From Pantoea ananatis LMG 2665 (GTDB lineage Bacteria > Pseudomonadota > Gammaproteobacteria > Enterobacterales > Enterobacteriaceae): a stretch of DNA of 54,278 bases. Each line of letters begins with the position of its first letter. Position 1 is the stretch's first letter. The stretch spans positions 1 to 54,278 of the forward strand of contig NZ_JMJJ01000016.1 of assembly GCF_000710035.2 (NCBI RefSeq). Reading direction: 5' to 3'. The translations under genes and the position numbers were made by a program. The notes under the pieces are model-generated. The model searched no databases. It saw only the letters and a list, made by a program, of their open reading frames with translations, and had not been told where the DNA came from. Positions 36,338 to 45,480 of this stretch are shown here, in pieces.

Positions 36338-36410
36338 AACCATTTGAGGCAGTGTACATTTAAATTGGTTTTGTGCAACTTTTTTAATTTTATGTGAAAA
36401 TGTTGTACAT
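36338..36410 (-). promoter_or_regulatory. Candidate parA promoter/operator
   Basis: On the minus strand TTGCAC and TACACT are 16 bp apart just upstream of parA. The area contains related words GTTGCAC, GTTGTCA and ATGTACA/TGTACAT, as would suit an imperfect operator for ParA autoregulation. Confidence 0.4.
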
Positions 36411-36832
36411 GGCTGAATTGTATGTTTTAACCGTAATGTTAACTTTCTCTTTTATCAGAGCGATGACGTATGATTTCTGCCTTTATTCTCATGAAGATGT
36501 TTACGAAAGAGGCTAAATGCTGCCCTGCCCTACTCCATGTTTAAGTAGCTATGCTATGCATGAAATACGATAATTACCCAGTTAGGTTTCACATTTAACT
36601 TGTTGTTTTTATTATGATTAATTTAATTATTTCAAAGTGAAATTCCCAGATCTAATTGATGCGGTTTAAATGAATGATCTTTTGTTTTACAAAGTCATCT
36701 TGGCTTGAATATTCATGAAAAGTGACTAATCATCACAAGCTTGGTTAGACGTTATAGCCTTATAGGCAGAAAGCTTAAGCGGCAAAAATCATATTTAAAC
36801 TGATATATGATTGATAAATTTGTGAGGCTACA
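36411..36832. other. Intergenic region upstream of parA
   Basis: About 420 bp of AT-rich sequence with no supported gene. Confidence 0.5.
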
Positions 36833-37111
36833 ATGAACAGATTATTTTATCCGGTGCTGGGGTTTATCGGTCTGAGAAAACTTATAGGTAAAGACAGAAA
36901 AAGTGCCGGGGAATGGGGGTTTCTGGTAAACATACTGTTTATTGTTCAGCTGATTTTCATGGAGCAGCCTGGCGTCATCGACTCTGCGGTTCTTCAGTTG
37001 CTGTGGGCGGCTATTGGGACACGCTCCGCTTTTCAGGCCACTGAAACGTGGAAAAAAACAGGCAGAAACCTCGATCCTGCTAGTGACAGATTTGTAAAAA
37101 TGCACGCTTAA
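36833..37111 (+). CDS. Small hypothetical membrane protein
   Basis: The 92-aa product has GTGAGG 6 bases before the ATG. It has hydrophobic stretches at about 4-14, 29-44 (FLVNILFIVQLIFM) and 50-62. No family is recognised. Intact and divergent from parA. Confidence 0.55.
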   Translation: MNRLFYPVLGFIGLRKLIGKDRKSAGEWGFLVNILFIVQLIFMEQPGVIDSAVLQLLWAAIGTRSAFQATETWKKTGRNLDPASDRFVKMHA

Positions 37112-37151
37112 TCTTACCGAATTCTGAAACGGAACCATTCAGACGGCCGCC

Positions 37152-37280
37152 ATGAGCAGTTTCCGCGACATCCAGCAGATCAACGTCACCTGCGAAGGGT
37201 TTAAATATAGTCACAACGGCCCGTTTTTCCAGAACAAAGACCTTGATATGGAATACGAAAAGGACGAAAACTGTATTTAA
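37152..37280 (+). CDS. Tiny ORF or fragment
   Basis: A 42-residue frame (starting MSSFRDIQQINVTCEGFK and ending DENCI) has coding-like codon use but no convincing ribosome site. It may be a fragment of a larger gene. Confidence 0.25.
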   Translation: MSSFRDIQQINVTCEGFKYSHNGPFFQNKDLDMEYEKDENCI

Positions 37281-37443
37281 AAGCCATCTCTACAGAAATG
37301 TCAGTGATGCCGCGGCAGTTTAGGAAGCCGCATTACCTGTGCTGTATACGGGCAGTATTAAGGTTTACACGTCAGTCTGAGAGTGCAATGAAAAGCTGCT
37401 TTACTGAGTGGAATTCAGGCTCGGGTTTGAAGCAGGTAAATGC

Positions 37444-37707
37444 ATGAACTTCGGACTGAAGGGTAAAACGCTGCAGGAAGACCTGCGGGACCTGACTAAA
37501 CTACGCCCGGCTAAGCCGGCCAGCCGGGTTGAAGTCATCATCAGCTTTGATGGGATGAATGGGGAAAGACAACGAGCATTTGCGGCCTCGCTGACGGACT
37601 ATAAACTGTCACTCATCCGCGAGATTCTTGGCGAGCCGACGGTATCTATTTTCTTTCCCGCGGTGCCCGTAGTAACGGGGAATAATGATCCGTTTTTACA
37701 CTACTAA
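37444..37707 (+). CDS. Hypothetical protein
   Basis: The 87-aa product from the ATG at 37444 (AGG upstream; the frame is open to 37408) contains GKTLQEDLRDLTKLRPA and ISFDGMNGERQRAFAASLTD. No family is recognised and it could be a gene fragment. Confidence 0.4.
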   Translation: MNFGLKGKTLQEDLRDLTKLRPAKPASRVEVIISFDGMNGERQRAFAASLTDYKLSLIREILGEPTVSIFFPAVPVVTGNNDPFLHY

Positions 37708-37785
37708 GATAATCCGTTAACGCATAGCGTAGCCTCAGTCGATAAAGGTTATTGCTATCTAAGATGGTAAATTGGATATTAAGCA

Positions 37786-39390
37786 TCATTCTTCCTTAAA
37801 GCGCATGTCTTCCGGAAACAGCCGTTGTGCTTCCAATTGTAGCAACGTTGCCTGTTGCGATTGCTGTAGTAATCGATTGACCAATATCAGGTTAAAATAA
37901 ATGTTGGCTTCTGGCCGTACACGGATTTCACTTTCTGCCCACTGTTTGTACGTCAGTAGTGCGGTAAAATCTTTTGACTTCGGATATTTCAGTAACTGGT
38001 ATAGGTGGGTATCAAAGTAATAACGCGTCTGCCAAGGAGTAGGCATAATCACGAACTGCATATCACTGAAAGGCTTTAGCCCTTGCTTCTCTACTGCGGT
38101 AATAATCAATGCGCTGTATAGACCATTAACCATATACAGCAGGGTGAGCAGGGATAGGCCGCCAGCAGTAATCCGTGTAAACTGTTGTGTTCTTGCTGTC
38201 TGGCGATAACCCTGCCGTACATCGCAGACCCGCAGAATCACCAACAGAAAGATGGCGTGTGCAGCAGAAAGATATAGCGGGTATTCCACCATCATATGTA
38301 ACGCAATCGGCAATATAACTATCCAAGGTGTGGGCTGTCGTGGCAGTAGCAGTCGTCGACGCAGCAATCGACATAGTCCGAGTCCCAATAGCGCTATCCC
38401 AAACAGGCTTAGTAGGCCTCCTTCTACTGCCCAGAACAATAGTTCATTATGGGGATGAGAGAGATTGAAACTCTGCAATAAATCAGGATGTGTCTGATGA
38501 ATATGATGCAGAAACTGATATTGAAAGCTACCGTAACCCCAACCCAGTATCGGTTTCTCCCAAAGCATTACCCAGGCTTCTTGCCAGCCGTTCAGACGAT
38601 AACTGACGGTAGAAAGGGTCGTTATCGCACGTGGAGCCCCCTTGATATCAAGCATAAATAACGCTGCTAGCACACCCCCAAAGATCAGGAACGTGGCCAG
38701 AGTACAGCGCCTGCGAGAAACGCGGTACAGAATTGCCAATTGCCAAGGTGTGAGCAGGATAAATGCCAGTAACCCGATGCGCGAAAAGGAGATTAGCAAT
38801 AAAAAAGGAGCCAATAGCAGCATGAAGCTAATCAGCCATTGCAGGCGGCACGTGGTAGAACCGCAATACAGATAAAGGGCTAGGGCCAGCCCGCAGGCCA
38901 TAAAGCTGGCCAGCATGTTTACCTGCTGGAAAATACCGTAAGGGATAGTTTGATCCGCCATAGTCCAAAAATATTGCAGCGCAGCCCAGCAGGCTTCTAT
39001 GGCGGTGGCAGCTAACAATAGGACTAATAGCCGATGACGCGACTGGCGATTTAATCGGTATTGCAGCAGGGAAAAATAGGCCGCCCCCCACACAAGTAGT
39101 CCGATAAATCGGGGCAGCGCCTCCCCAAAATAGGGCGCACGGGTCCATAATAGCGGTAATAACAAGATGACACAGCCTGAAATCAGGTGCTTAAAAAAGC
39201 GCGACCTCGCCAGCGGAGCTCGTGCCATTTTCATAGTCATCAGAGTAATTATGGCCAGCAGGATCATGCCTACCATATTCCACGGTAAATAAAATCCACT
39301 ACCACCTCTGTTAGGCCAGTAAATATGCATGGCAACAATTAAATAAAACGCTAGTAGCCGGAATAACCAGTCTTTACTTTTCTCTTGCAT
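37786..39390 (-). CDS. PglL/Wzy_C-family O-oligosaccharyltransferase or O-antigen ligase
   Basis: The 534-aa product has about a dozen hydrophobic segments. Signature pieces are YGIFQQVNMLASFMACG (PglL_A-like GxFxQxNxxA), SFNLSHPHNELLFWAVEGG (Wzy_C loop with the conserved His) and HMMVEYPLYLSAA (PglL), plus a soluble C-terminus (DMRFKEE). Such enzymes transfer a lipid-linked glycan onto Ser/Thr of exported proteins such as pilins, or onto lipid A core. Two fimbrial systems in the window make pilin or adhesin glycosylation an attractive, unproven role. Intact, monocistronic. Confidence 0.82.
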   Translation of the reverse strand: MQEKSKDWLFRLLAFYLIVAMHIYWPNRGGSGFYLPWNMVGMILLAIITLMTMKMARAPLARSRFFKHLISGCVILLLPLLWTRAPYFGEALPRFIGLLVWGAAYFSLLQYRLNRQSRHRLLVLLLAATAIEACWAALQYFWTMADQTIPYGIFQQVNMLASFMACGLALALYLYCGSTTCRLQWLISFMLLLAPFLLLISFSRIGLLAFILLTPWQLAILYRVSRRRCTLATFLIFGGVLAALFMLDIKGAPRAITTLSTVSYRLNGWQEAWVMLWEKPILGWGYGSFQYQFLHHIHQTHPDLLQSFNLSHPHNELLFWAVEGGLLSLFGIALLGLGLCRLLRRRLLLPRQPTPWIVILPIALHMMVEYPLYLSAAHAIFLLVILRVCDVRQGYRQTARTQQFTRITAGGLSLLTLLYMVNGLYSALIITAVEKQGLKPFSDMQFVIMPTPWQTRYYFDTHLYQLLKYPKSKDFTALLTYKQWAESEIRVRPEANIYFNLILVNRLLQQSQQATLLQLEAQRLFPEDMRFKEE

Positions 39391-39689
39391 AATGAAACGT
39401 ATCCTACGAAGTTTTTTGCTGATGAGTCAGAACGAAATTGACAACCGAACGGTAGCACGCCTACGGCGTGAGATCGTCTGCTGCACAGCCGAAGTCCTTT
39501 CCACCCTTATCCCTGTGTTTTATATTGTCTTTCATGTACATACCGCGGCCCGCAAAGATCTTGTTCCAGTACGATAACGGCTGGGAGCACTTCCTTGAGA
39601 AGAATAGCCATCAGCTCAGCGACTGGACTAAACTCTCTGTCGAGCGCATGCTTAAATACGTTACCTGCGCCATGATCCTACCCGCGTTA
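39391..39689 (+). pseudogene. Small transposase-like remnant, possibly IS91-type
   Basis: A frame near 39560-39690 reads DNGWEHFLEKNSHQLSDWTK, then VERMLKYVTCAM. This recalls the N-terminal zinc-binding region of IS91-like transposases from memory. It ends at the left end of the IS3 element. No gene survives. Confidence 0.35.
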
Positions 39690-39702
39690 TGTGGACACGG
39701 CC

Positions 39703-40563
39703 CTAAGCGAGGTTCTGGTTTTCAAACTGTTCCGTACTGAGACCGCCGCAGGCGCTGTGGCGTCGCCAGCGATTGTAATCACACTTGATATAATTAAACA
39801 CCTCCGTCCGCATCATTTCCCGGCTGGCAAAGCGCTCGCCGTGGATACATTCCACTTTCAGGGAGTGGAAGAAGCTTTCCGCGCAGGCATTGTCATAACA
39901 ATTCCCCTTTGTACTCATGCTGCCACGCAGTTTGTGCCGCTTTAGCAGAGTCTGATAATCCACTGAACGGTATTGCCCGCCACGATCTGTATGTACGATG
40001 ACATTTTCCGGGCGTTTACGCCGCCACAGTGCCATTTGCAGCGCATCACAGGCCTGTCGCGCTGTCATCCGTGATGACATCGACCAGCCGATAACGGTCC
40101 GCGACCACAGGTCGATGACGACCGCGAGATATAACCAGCCCTCGTCGGTACGTAAGTATGTGATGTCTCCTGACCACTGGGCCGCTGGCACTGAAGTCCT
40201 GCTTCAGCAGATTCTCCGACACCGGCAGGCCGTGCTCACGGTAGCTGACTGGGCTTAACTTCCTGGCAGCTTTTGCTCTGAGCCCCTGACAGCGCAGGCT
40301 CGCAGCCACGGTTTTCACGTTAAACGTCCGCCCCTGCTCATGAAGTTCATCCGCCAGCCGGGGAGCACCGTAACGCTGCTTTGCGCGGGTGAATGCTTCC
40401 CGGACGGCGCTGTCGCAGCCACGCCGGAACTGCTGATGGGCGCTGACGACCGTGCGCCGTTTACGCCAGGCATACCAGCCGCTGCGGGCAACCCCCGCAG
40501 TACCCGGCACATCGCCTTAATGCTGAATTCAGCCTGATGCTGTTGGATAAAGACATACTTCAT
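39703..40563 (-). pseudogene. IS3-family transposase OrfB, frameshifted
   Basis: The first part (40563 to about 40195) reads [20 protein letters not shown] ... [15 protein letters not shown] ... [14 protein letters not shown]; the second (to 39703) reads [31 protein letters not shown] and [14 protein letters not shown], with the DDE residues intact. A frameshift near 40190 and another near 40505 separate the pieces, so the transposase is not functional unless these are sequencing errors. Confidence 0.85.
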
Positions 40564-40859
40564 TTCAGGCGCTTCGCGAAGTATGTCGCGGCCTTTTGGA
40601 GAATGGCGAGTTCCTCATCACACTCTGCCAACTGCCGCTTGAGGCGGGCAATCTCAGCAGCCTGTTCGCTCTCTCGTTCAGTAGAAGTTGCCTGGCTCTG
40701 CTGTTTGCTGCGCCATTTACAGAGCTGCGACTCATACAGGCTGAGTTCGCGTGCGGCAGCGGCAACGCCGATGCGTTCAGCGAGTTTAAGGGCTTCATCG
40801 CGAAATTCCGGCGAGTATTGTTTGCGGGGCTTTTTACTGGCTGGTACGGATTTTGTCAT
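40560..40859 (-). CDS. IS3-family transposase OrfA
   Basis: The 99-aa product has the HTH ([37 protein letters not shown]) and the leucine zipper ([20 protein letters not shown]) of IS3-group OrfA. It ends [10 protein letters not shown], just where OrfB begins by frameshift. Intact. Confidence 0.9.
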   Translation of the reverse strand: MTKSVPASKKPRKQYSPEFRDEALKLAERIGVAAAARELSLYESQLCKWRSKQQSQATSTERESEQAAEIARLKRQLAECDEELAILQKAATYFAKRLK

Positions 40860-40974
40860 GTGAGCTACCTCTGGTTGAGAGTTTACTCACTTAGCCGCGT
40901 GCCCACTATTGCTGGGTAAGATCAATGTCTTTTGGATACTCAGCCGCGGACACTATCAGACGAGCAGATCAATA

Positions 40975-42299
40975 TTTTTGGACAGTTGGCCGGGAGTTTT
41001 GGCATCATGGCATGACGTCGGATATATCGATATTGTGACACTGCTACCCAACCGGAAACAGATGCTCAAAGATATCGCTGTTTCAAAAGAGAGCACGTTT
41101 AAACTCGTCATCATTGACTGTATCGACATGCCGTTTGCATATGAAATCACCCGCTCACTGGGCATGACCGCTGTGGAGAATTTATTGCGTGACATGGCGG
41201 TAGAGCTTCAGGCCAGGTGCAACTAATTGGGCAGCTCTATGCCGTCGCGGTGGGACGGTTTGCTTATTTCTCCTACGCAAAGGAGAATTCGGAACTCGAG
41301 AATATCGCCCTGTGCCTGAGGGGAATACAGGCCAGAATCAATCCTGATGTTCCTCTGGATTTGGATATTCATATCGCCGATTCAGTGGATTGTGGTAACT
41401 CAATGACGCCGGTTGAAATCCTGCGCCGCGCAGTCAGCGCATTGCACGAGGCGATAATTCACGGCCACCGGTTTATGACCTATGATGAGGCGCTGGATAC
41501 TCGTAAGAAGAATGACTTTAGCCTGCTCACCAGCTTGAAATAGGCGCTCCAAGAAGACCGTGGATTATATCTGGTCTATCAGCCGAAGGTTTCGCTGGTG
41601 ACGGGGCGGGTTACGGGCGTCGAAGCACTTTTGCGTTGGAAGCATTCAGAGCATGGTGAAGTTCTACCCGAGCTATTTATCCCGTTGGTGGAAAGAACCA
41701 GCCTGATGCGAGAGCTTACGGAGTGGGTGATAGATCATGCTATCACCCAGTTAAGTCAATGGCGTGATCGGGGAATCTCTCTACCTGTCTCTATTAATCT
41801 GGCCGCCAGCGATTTTTCTCGGCCCGATTTTGCTGATGAACTTGAACAAAAAATACGAAGCGCCGGGCTGGCTCCCGCTTTACTCGGCGTAGAATGTTTA
41901 GAAACGGAGAAGATGCTGGAAAGCCCAGCTGCTCTCAATGGGCTGGAGATGCTGAGGTCGCGAGGATTTAAGATATCTCTGGATGATTTCGGTTCCGGCT
42001 ACAGTAATATCAACTATTTGCGTCAGATCCCCATGGACATCATTAAACTCGACCGCTCCATCGTCAGTAAGATTGGCAGCGACAAAACCAGCCGCATTAT
42101 TGTCCGTAATGCTGTCAGACTGCTTAAACAACTCGATTATGTCGTACTGGCTGAAGGTGTGGAAAATGATCAGACAGTAAAGATATTACGTGGGCTGGGT
42201 TGTGACGAAGTGCAGGGGTATGTTTTTTCAAGGCCGCTTAGGCCTGGGGATTTGGAAGTCTGGTATCAGGCTAGAAATGAAAGTCCCACTGAACACTAG
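40975..42299 (+). pseudogene. Degenerate GGDEF-EAL cyclic-di-GMP protein
   Basis: The first frame carries a GGDEF start (YIDIVTLLPNRKQMLKDI, compare DxLTGLxNR), shifts frame near 41215, continues to an in-frame TAG at 41541, and resumes with a complete EAL domain: TGRVTGVEALLRWKH (EAL-like), ISLDDFGSGYSN, IKLDRSIV, VLAEGVEND, GCDEVQGYVFSRPL. The GGDEF half has no active-site GGDEF. EAL proteins degrade cyclic-di-GMP and often control fimbriae. A separate protein could in principle start within the EAL part. The 5' end is cut by the IS3 element. Confidence 0.82.
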
Positions 42300-42720
42300 G
42301 CAGCTTCCCTGCCTCTGTCGCATTAGCTTAGAGAAGTTAGCAAAAGGTGAGTTGCGCTGTCGGTTATTTAGGCAGCCAACAGATAAAATTGTTCATGGTT
42401 AGGAGATTGGATCGTTTCTTTTTGAGGGCGACTGACCAGGACAGTAGCGCGATGTCCCACCCTAATGGTGCGATATCGTGATGGGTTGTGCGTAAAAATG
42501 TCGGTTTTGCTTTATTTTTAATCTAAAACCCCTTTCTTCAGGCGTACCTAGGTTCTATCGCATTAAGGCGTTGCCAGGTAATATGCTCTTTTTTGTCATA
42601 TTGTCTATTTATATCTCTGATCTGCATAGCCTTCTGTCGCTTTCATTACTCTACCGATGTTATCGTTCAGTGCGTTCGCTGGTCTCTGGTAGTGGCCAAT
42701 ATTGGTTTACCACTACACAC
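42300..42720. mobile_element. IS6-family remnants
   Basis: Pieces resemble the IS6 element at 43565: CTCTGTCGCATTAG near 42315, GCAGCCAACAGATAAAATTGTTC at about 42373-42395 (inverted copy at about 44385-44408), an eroded terminus GGTTCTATCGCATTA near 42551, and a decayed transposase start (about 42590-42700). No open frame remains. Confidence 0.6.
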
Positions 42721-42755
42721 AGCTCGTCGCGGAACGCTTCACCTTGGCAGGTAAT

Positions 42756-43139
42756 TTAAAGGATTATTGCCTTTAGATGGTCCGAAACCATCTTCCAGGT
42801 ATATTCACCCGTTGCAGCGTTGACAGCGATAATCTGCATTTCATCAAACGAAATCCGTGAACTCATGATTTGTACGCCATTGCGCTTCAAAAAAACTTGA
42901 GCGACAAACAGCGCCGTTCGTTTGTTCGCGTCGTTGAAAATGTGACCGCGTGCGATGGCGACCAGATACACGGCGGCCAGATCGTAAATGTCCGTAACGC
43001 CGTCATAATGATGCATGTTTAACACGCGGTGAATGATGGCATCGGCGCGGCCAGGTTCGGCCATGCCTGGAACACCACCATCACGCGAGATTAAGCGATC
43101 ATGAAACTCGATCACTTCCTGTGAACTGACTAATTTCAT
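42756..43139 (-). CDS. doc: Doc toxin (Fic-fold kinase)
   Basis: The 127-aa product matches P1 Doc (126 aa): SRDGGVPGMAEPGRADAII, then the signature HIFNDANKRTAL (Hx[FY]x[DN]xNKR) and FLKRNGVQ, AATGEYTW. Doc phosphorylates elongation factor Tu and stops translation if not neutralised by Phd. All motif residues are present. Its start overlaps the phd stop by 4 bp. Part of the plasmid-stability set. Confidence 0.92.
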   Translation of the reverse strand: MKLVSSQEVIEFHDRLISRDGGVPGMAEPGRADAIIHRVLNMHHYDGVTDIYDLAAVYLVAIARGHIFNDANKRTALFVAQVFLKRNGVQIMSSRISFDEMQIIAVNAATGEYTWKMVSDHLKAIIL

Positions 43140-43357
43140 CGTTTTGAAAGTTCGGTGTACGCCGTGCCGTGTGTCTGCATGATCTCAGCAAATTCAGCAT
43201 CGAGCGCTGCTTTGCGATAACGCTCAAACTCGGTTTTGCTCACAACCACTGCTGCTTCACCATTTCGCCGAGTGACTTCAACTGGTTCGCCAGTCGCCGC
43301 CATATCAAGAATTGCAGCCAGATTTTCTCGAGCATTGCTATATGTGTAACTGTTCAT
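43136..43357 (-). CDS. phd: Phd-type antitoxin
   Basis: The 73-aa product has the Phd/YefM N-terminal fold (YTYSNARENLAAILDMAATG with EPVEVTRRNGEAAVVVSKTEF) and an acidic C-terminal tail that would block Doc. It binds its own operator. It is the first gene of phd-doc, with a purine-rich GGGGGG upstream of the ATG and the operator below. Confidence 0.9.
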   Translation of the reverse strand: MNSYTYSNARENLAAILDMAATGEPVEVTRRNGEAAVVVSKTEFERYRKAALDAEFAEIMQTHGTAYTELSKR

Positions 43358-43377
43358 AGACCCCCCTTTTACCTGTT

Positions 43378-43412
43378 CATGTCAATTGTACAGTTGACAT
43401 GGAAAAATGCAA
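43378..43412 (-). promoter_or_regulatory. phd-doc promoter and palindromic operator
   Basis: On the minus strand TTGCAT (43407-43412) and TACAAT (43385-43390) are 16 bp apart. The -10 lies inside the 24-bp region 43378-43401 whose 8-bp ends CATGTCAA and TTGACATG are perfect inverted repeats, with a near-palindromic centre. This is the expected arrangement for Phd autorepression. Confidence 0.65.
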
Positions 43413-43564
43413 AGGTGTACAGAATGCCCAGAGTGTCCAACCGGGCACTATCTGGCTCTGAACATAAAATAAATCAGCCATATGTTCGCTCGGTGGTGAG
43501 AAGGTACTCATTGAAAGACTTGGACGGCTCCAGTCAAAAAGACCATTCCCTACGCAGACTGAAC

Positions 43565-44362
43565 GATTCTGTCGCATTAGTGATATGAGGTTGACCAACG
43601 TTGCGTTGTAGGTTATTAAGGCAGCAAGCAAGTAGAATTGCTCCGCGGGTGACAATACCTAATTTTTCAGTTGTTGATATTGTCCTTTTAGTATCATGTT
43701 GAGCAGTTCTATGCCGGTTAGGATCGTCTGGGCCCGACGAAAGGATTTGAATCCCAGCATTGGGCGTATGCGGCTTTTGATGTTACGGTGATCTTGTTCA
43801 ACCAGATTATTCATATACTTATTTTGCCTGACGATAATCGCTTCTTTGTATGGTTTACCTGTGTTCAGCGTTGCCAACGCTGCCATGTTGGCAACGCTTT
43901 TATCAATGGTCACTATCTCAGGGTCGCCGTGGTGTCGAATGGCCTTGCGAAAGAAGCGTAATGCCGCAGCAGCATCTCGTTTGGCGGTCAGTAGGAAGTC
44001 GATAGTCTGGCCGTCGGTATATGCTGCCCGGTACAAATTTTTCCACTGGCCTTTGACTCTGATGTAGGTTCATCCATTCGCCACCCACGTCCATCCTGTG
44101 CGCTTGTGTCGGCGAAAGGCCTTATCCAGCAAGGGGACCAGACGGATAACCCAACGATGCAGCGTGGAATGGTCAATGACTATACCGCGCTCTGCCATTA
44201 TCTCCTCGCGATCACGTAGTCTGAGGGCATAAGCGAGATACCAGCGAACTCACTGAGCGATAACGACTGTGGGGTAATGCGAGCGACGGAAGGCTTTTCG
44301 GAGCAGAGACATGGTCAGGAAACATCGTAAAAAAAGCATGTATCCTGACCGCGTCGTAATGC
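43565..44362 (-). mobile_element. IS6-family insertion sequence with broken transposase
   Basis: TTCTGTCGCATTA on the left and its inverse TAATGCGACAGAA on the right bracket about 0.8 kb, typical IS6 size. The transposase (pseudogene) occupies about 43659-44310. IS6 elements spread by replicative transposition and often leave single ends, as seen around this window. Confidence 0.8.
43659..44310 (-). pseudogene. IS6-family transposase, degenerate
   Basis: The frame from 44036 reads AAYTDGQTIDFLLTAKRDAA, VTIDKSVANMAAL, NNLVEQDHRNIKSRIRP, FRRAQTILTGIELLNMI, covering DDE positions two and three. Upstream the first-Asp region RMDE is split by a frameshift near 44070, and a stop follows SHYPTVVIAQ in the N-terminal part. 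It is inactive. Confidence 0.85.
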
Positions 44363-44384
44363 GACAGAACCAAGTGAAGGGTTG

Positions 44385-44480
44385 CAAGCGGCGGAACAAT
44401 ATTATCTGTTGGCTGCCATAAAAATCGCGCGACGCTTGTGTCAACTTGCACGGTATCGACACAACCTCAAAAAACTGCAT
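44385..44480. mobile_element. IS6-family end remnant next to the adhesin gene
   Basis: GAACAATATTATCTGTTGGC at about 44387-44406 is the inverted counterpart of 42373-42395. A 7-bp inverted repeat (TTGTGTC ... GACACAA, 44443-44467) follows. It marks the IS boundary just downstream of the MR/P-like operon. Confidence 0.5.
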
Positions 44481-44528
44481 GTTAAAGACGAATCCTGAGG
44501 CGACGACGGTCCAAGTGTGTGACGTATG

Positions 44529-45368
44529 CTATTCTATTGACAGTATTATGACCCCGCTACCGCTGTGGGGGCCCTCGACGGGCCCCGAGCTAGAGAGCTG
44601 TGACGTAATAACGATAGGCCCCTCCGAGGAGACAATCGCCCCCCCTGATACGCCATTAACCGTCACCCTCGACTTTATCCCATCCCCTAGATTGATCCGT
44701 TCAGTCGCCATTGATATCCTGAGGGTGGCTGGTCCACTGCAGGATAAGCCGAGCAGCGATGTTGTGGTGTGCCCGTTTACCTGGTCGGCGGAGAGAACCC
44801 CATGGTCGAGGTTTACAGAGTCCACGGAGCACGTTACGGTCCGCGCGGGGACGTCAGCGCAATCGTTTGTGTTCTCGAGTATTATTGACCCCATAACATT
44901 CTCGTAGGGGTGCGGGTTTAGGCCGACGCATACCCGCATTTTTTTCGCATTTGGGGGCGGAGTGGTACACAGCGAGTAAGTGTTCGCGTGCTCACTATAT
45001 TTATACCTGAGTTGTGCCCACGATAGTCCGGGGGGCGCTTCTATTGTGGCGTTGTTTAACTTATTTGTTCCGACATCCCAGTGGTTGGTGAAGTTGGTCT
45101 GGAGATAGATCCCGTAGTGACACATGGTGAGCGGGCATGGAGGTATTCCCACGGTCGTCTCTCGGTCATAGACGATCGCGGTATTGACGCAGATGGGATA
45201 GGGATCGGACGGACGGCTGTTGTAACTCACGTTAGTTATGACGATCTGTGGAGATTTTTCGGATAGACACGGGGTTGGTGCGGTCACGGACGCGAGTAAC
45301 GTGAGGATACCGAGTACTCGGTGGGTGGGGGTCGAACCTTGGCGGTCCGGGTCTTTTCTATATGGCAT
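44529..45368 (-). CDS. MrpH-like fimbrial tip adhesin
   Basis: The 279-aa product from the second ATG of an ATGATG pair (AAGG upstream) has a signal peptide (HRVLGILTLLASVTAPTPCLS), an N-terminal domain of about 150 residues with Cys residues and His/Asn-rich patches, and a C-terminal pilin-like domain: RTVTCSVDSVNLDHGVLSAD, QVNGHTTTSLLGLSCSGPAT, LRIS. That ending resembles MrpH/PmfE-type adhesins of MR/P fimbriae, whose tip domain binds a metal. It is the last gene of the operon, directly after the reverse transcriptase gene. Intact. Confidence 0.75.
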   Translation of the reverse strand: MPYRKDPDRQGSTPTHRVLGILTLLASVTAPTPCLSEKSPQIVITNVSYNSRPSDPYPICVNTAIVYDRETTVGIPPCPLTMCHYGIYLQTNFTNHWDVGTNKLNNATIEAPPGLSWAQLRYKYSEHANTYSLCTTPPPNAKKMRVCVGLNPHPYENVMGSIILENTNDCADVPARTVTCSVDSVNLDHGVLSADQVNGHTTTSLLGLSCSGPATLRISMATERINLGDGIKSRVTVNGVSGGAIVSSEGPIVITSQLSSSGPVEGPHSGSGVIILSIE

Positions 45369-45371
45369 CAT

Positions 45372-45480
45372 TTCACCTTGTGTTTGGGGTTCAATGCGGT
45401 GTTGCGCTTGCGCCGCGCGTGACGATTGCGGCGGCGGTGGGATGTCGCATCAGGCACCCTTAAATTCAACCATTGGGCAA
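45372..45480 (-). other. GC-rich gap between RT and adhesin genes, possible structured RNA
   Basis: About 109 bp on the transcribed strand with GC-rich self-complementary words (GCGCGGCGCAAGCGCAAC) before the adhesin ribosome site. It is the longest spacer in the distal half of an otherwise tightly packed operon. It could hold an RNA or template; no repeat shared with the adhesin gene was found by eye. Confidence 0.35.

Larger units (their letters stand above)
39690..40906 (-). mobile_element. IS3-family insertion sequence (IS3 group)
   Basis: Ends are TGTGGACACGGCCCTAAG on the left and (inverted) TGGGCACGCGGCTAAG on the right, imperfect inverted repeats bracketing orfA and orfB. It interrupts the upstream part of a GGDEF-EAL gene. 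Confidence 0.8.
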
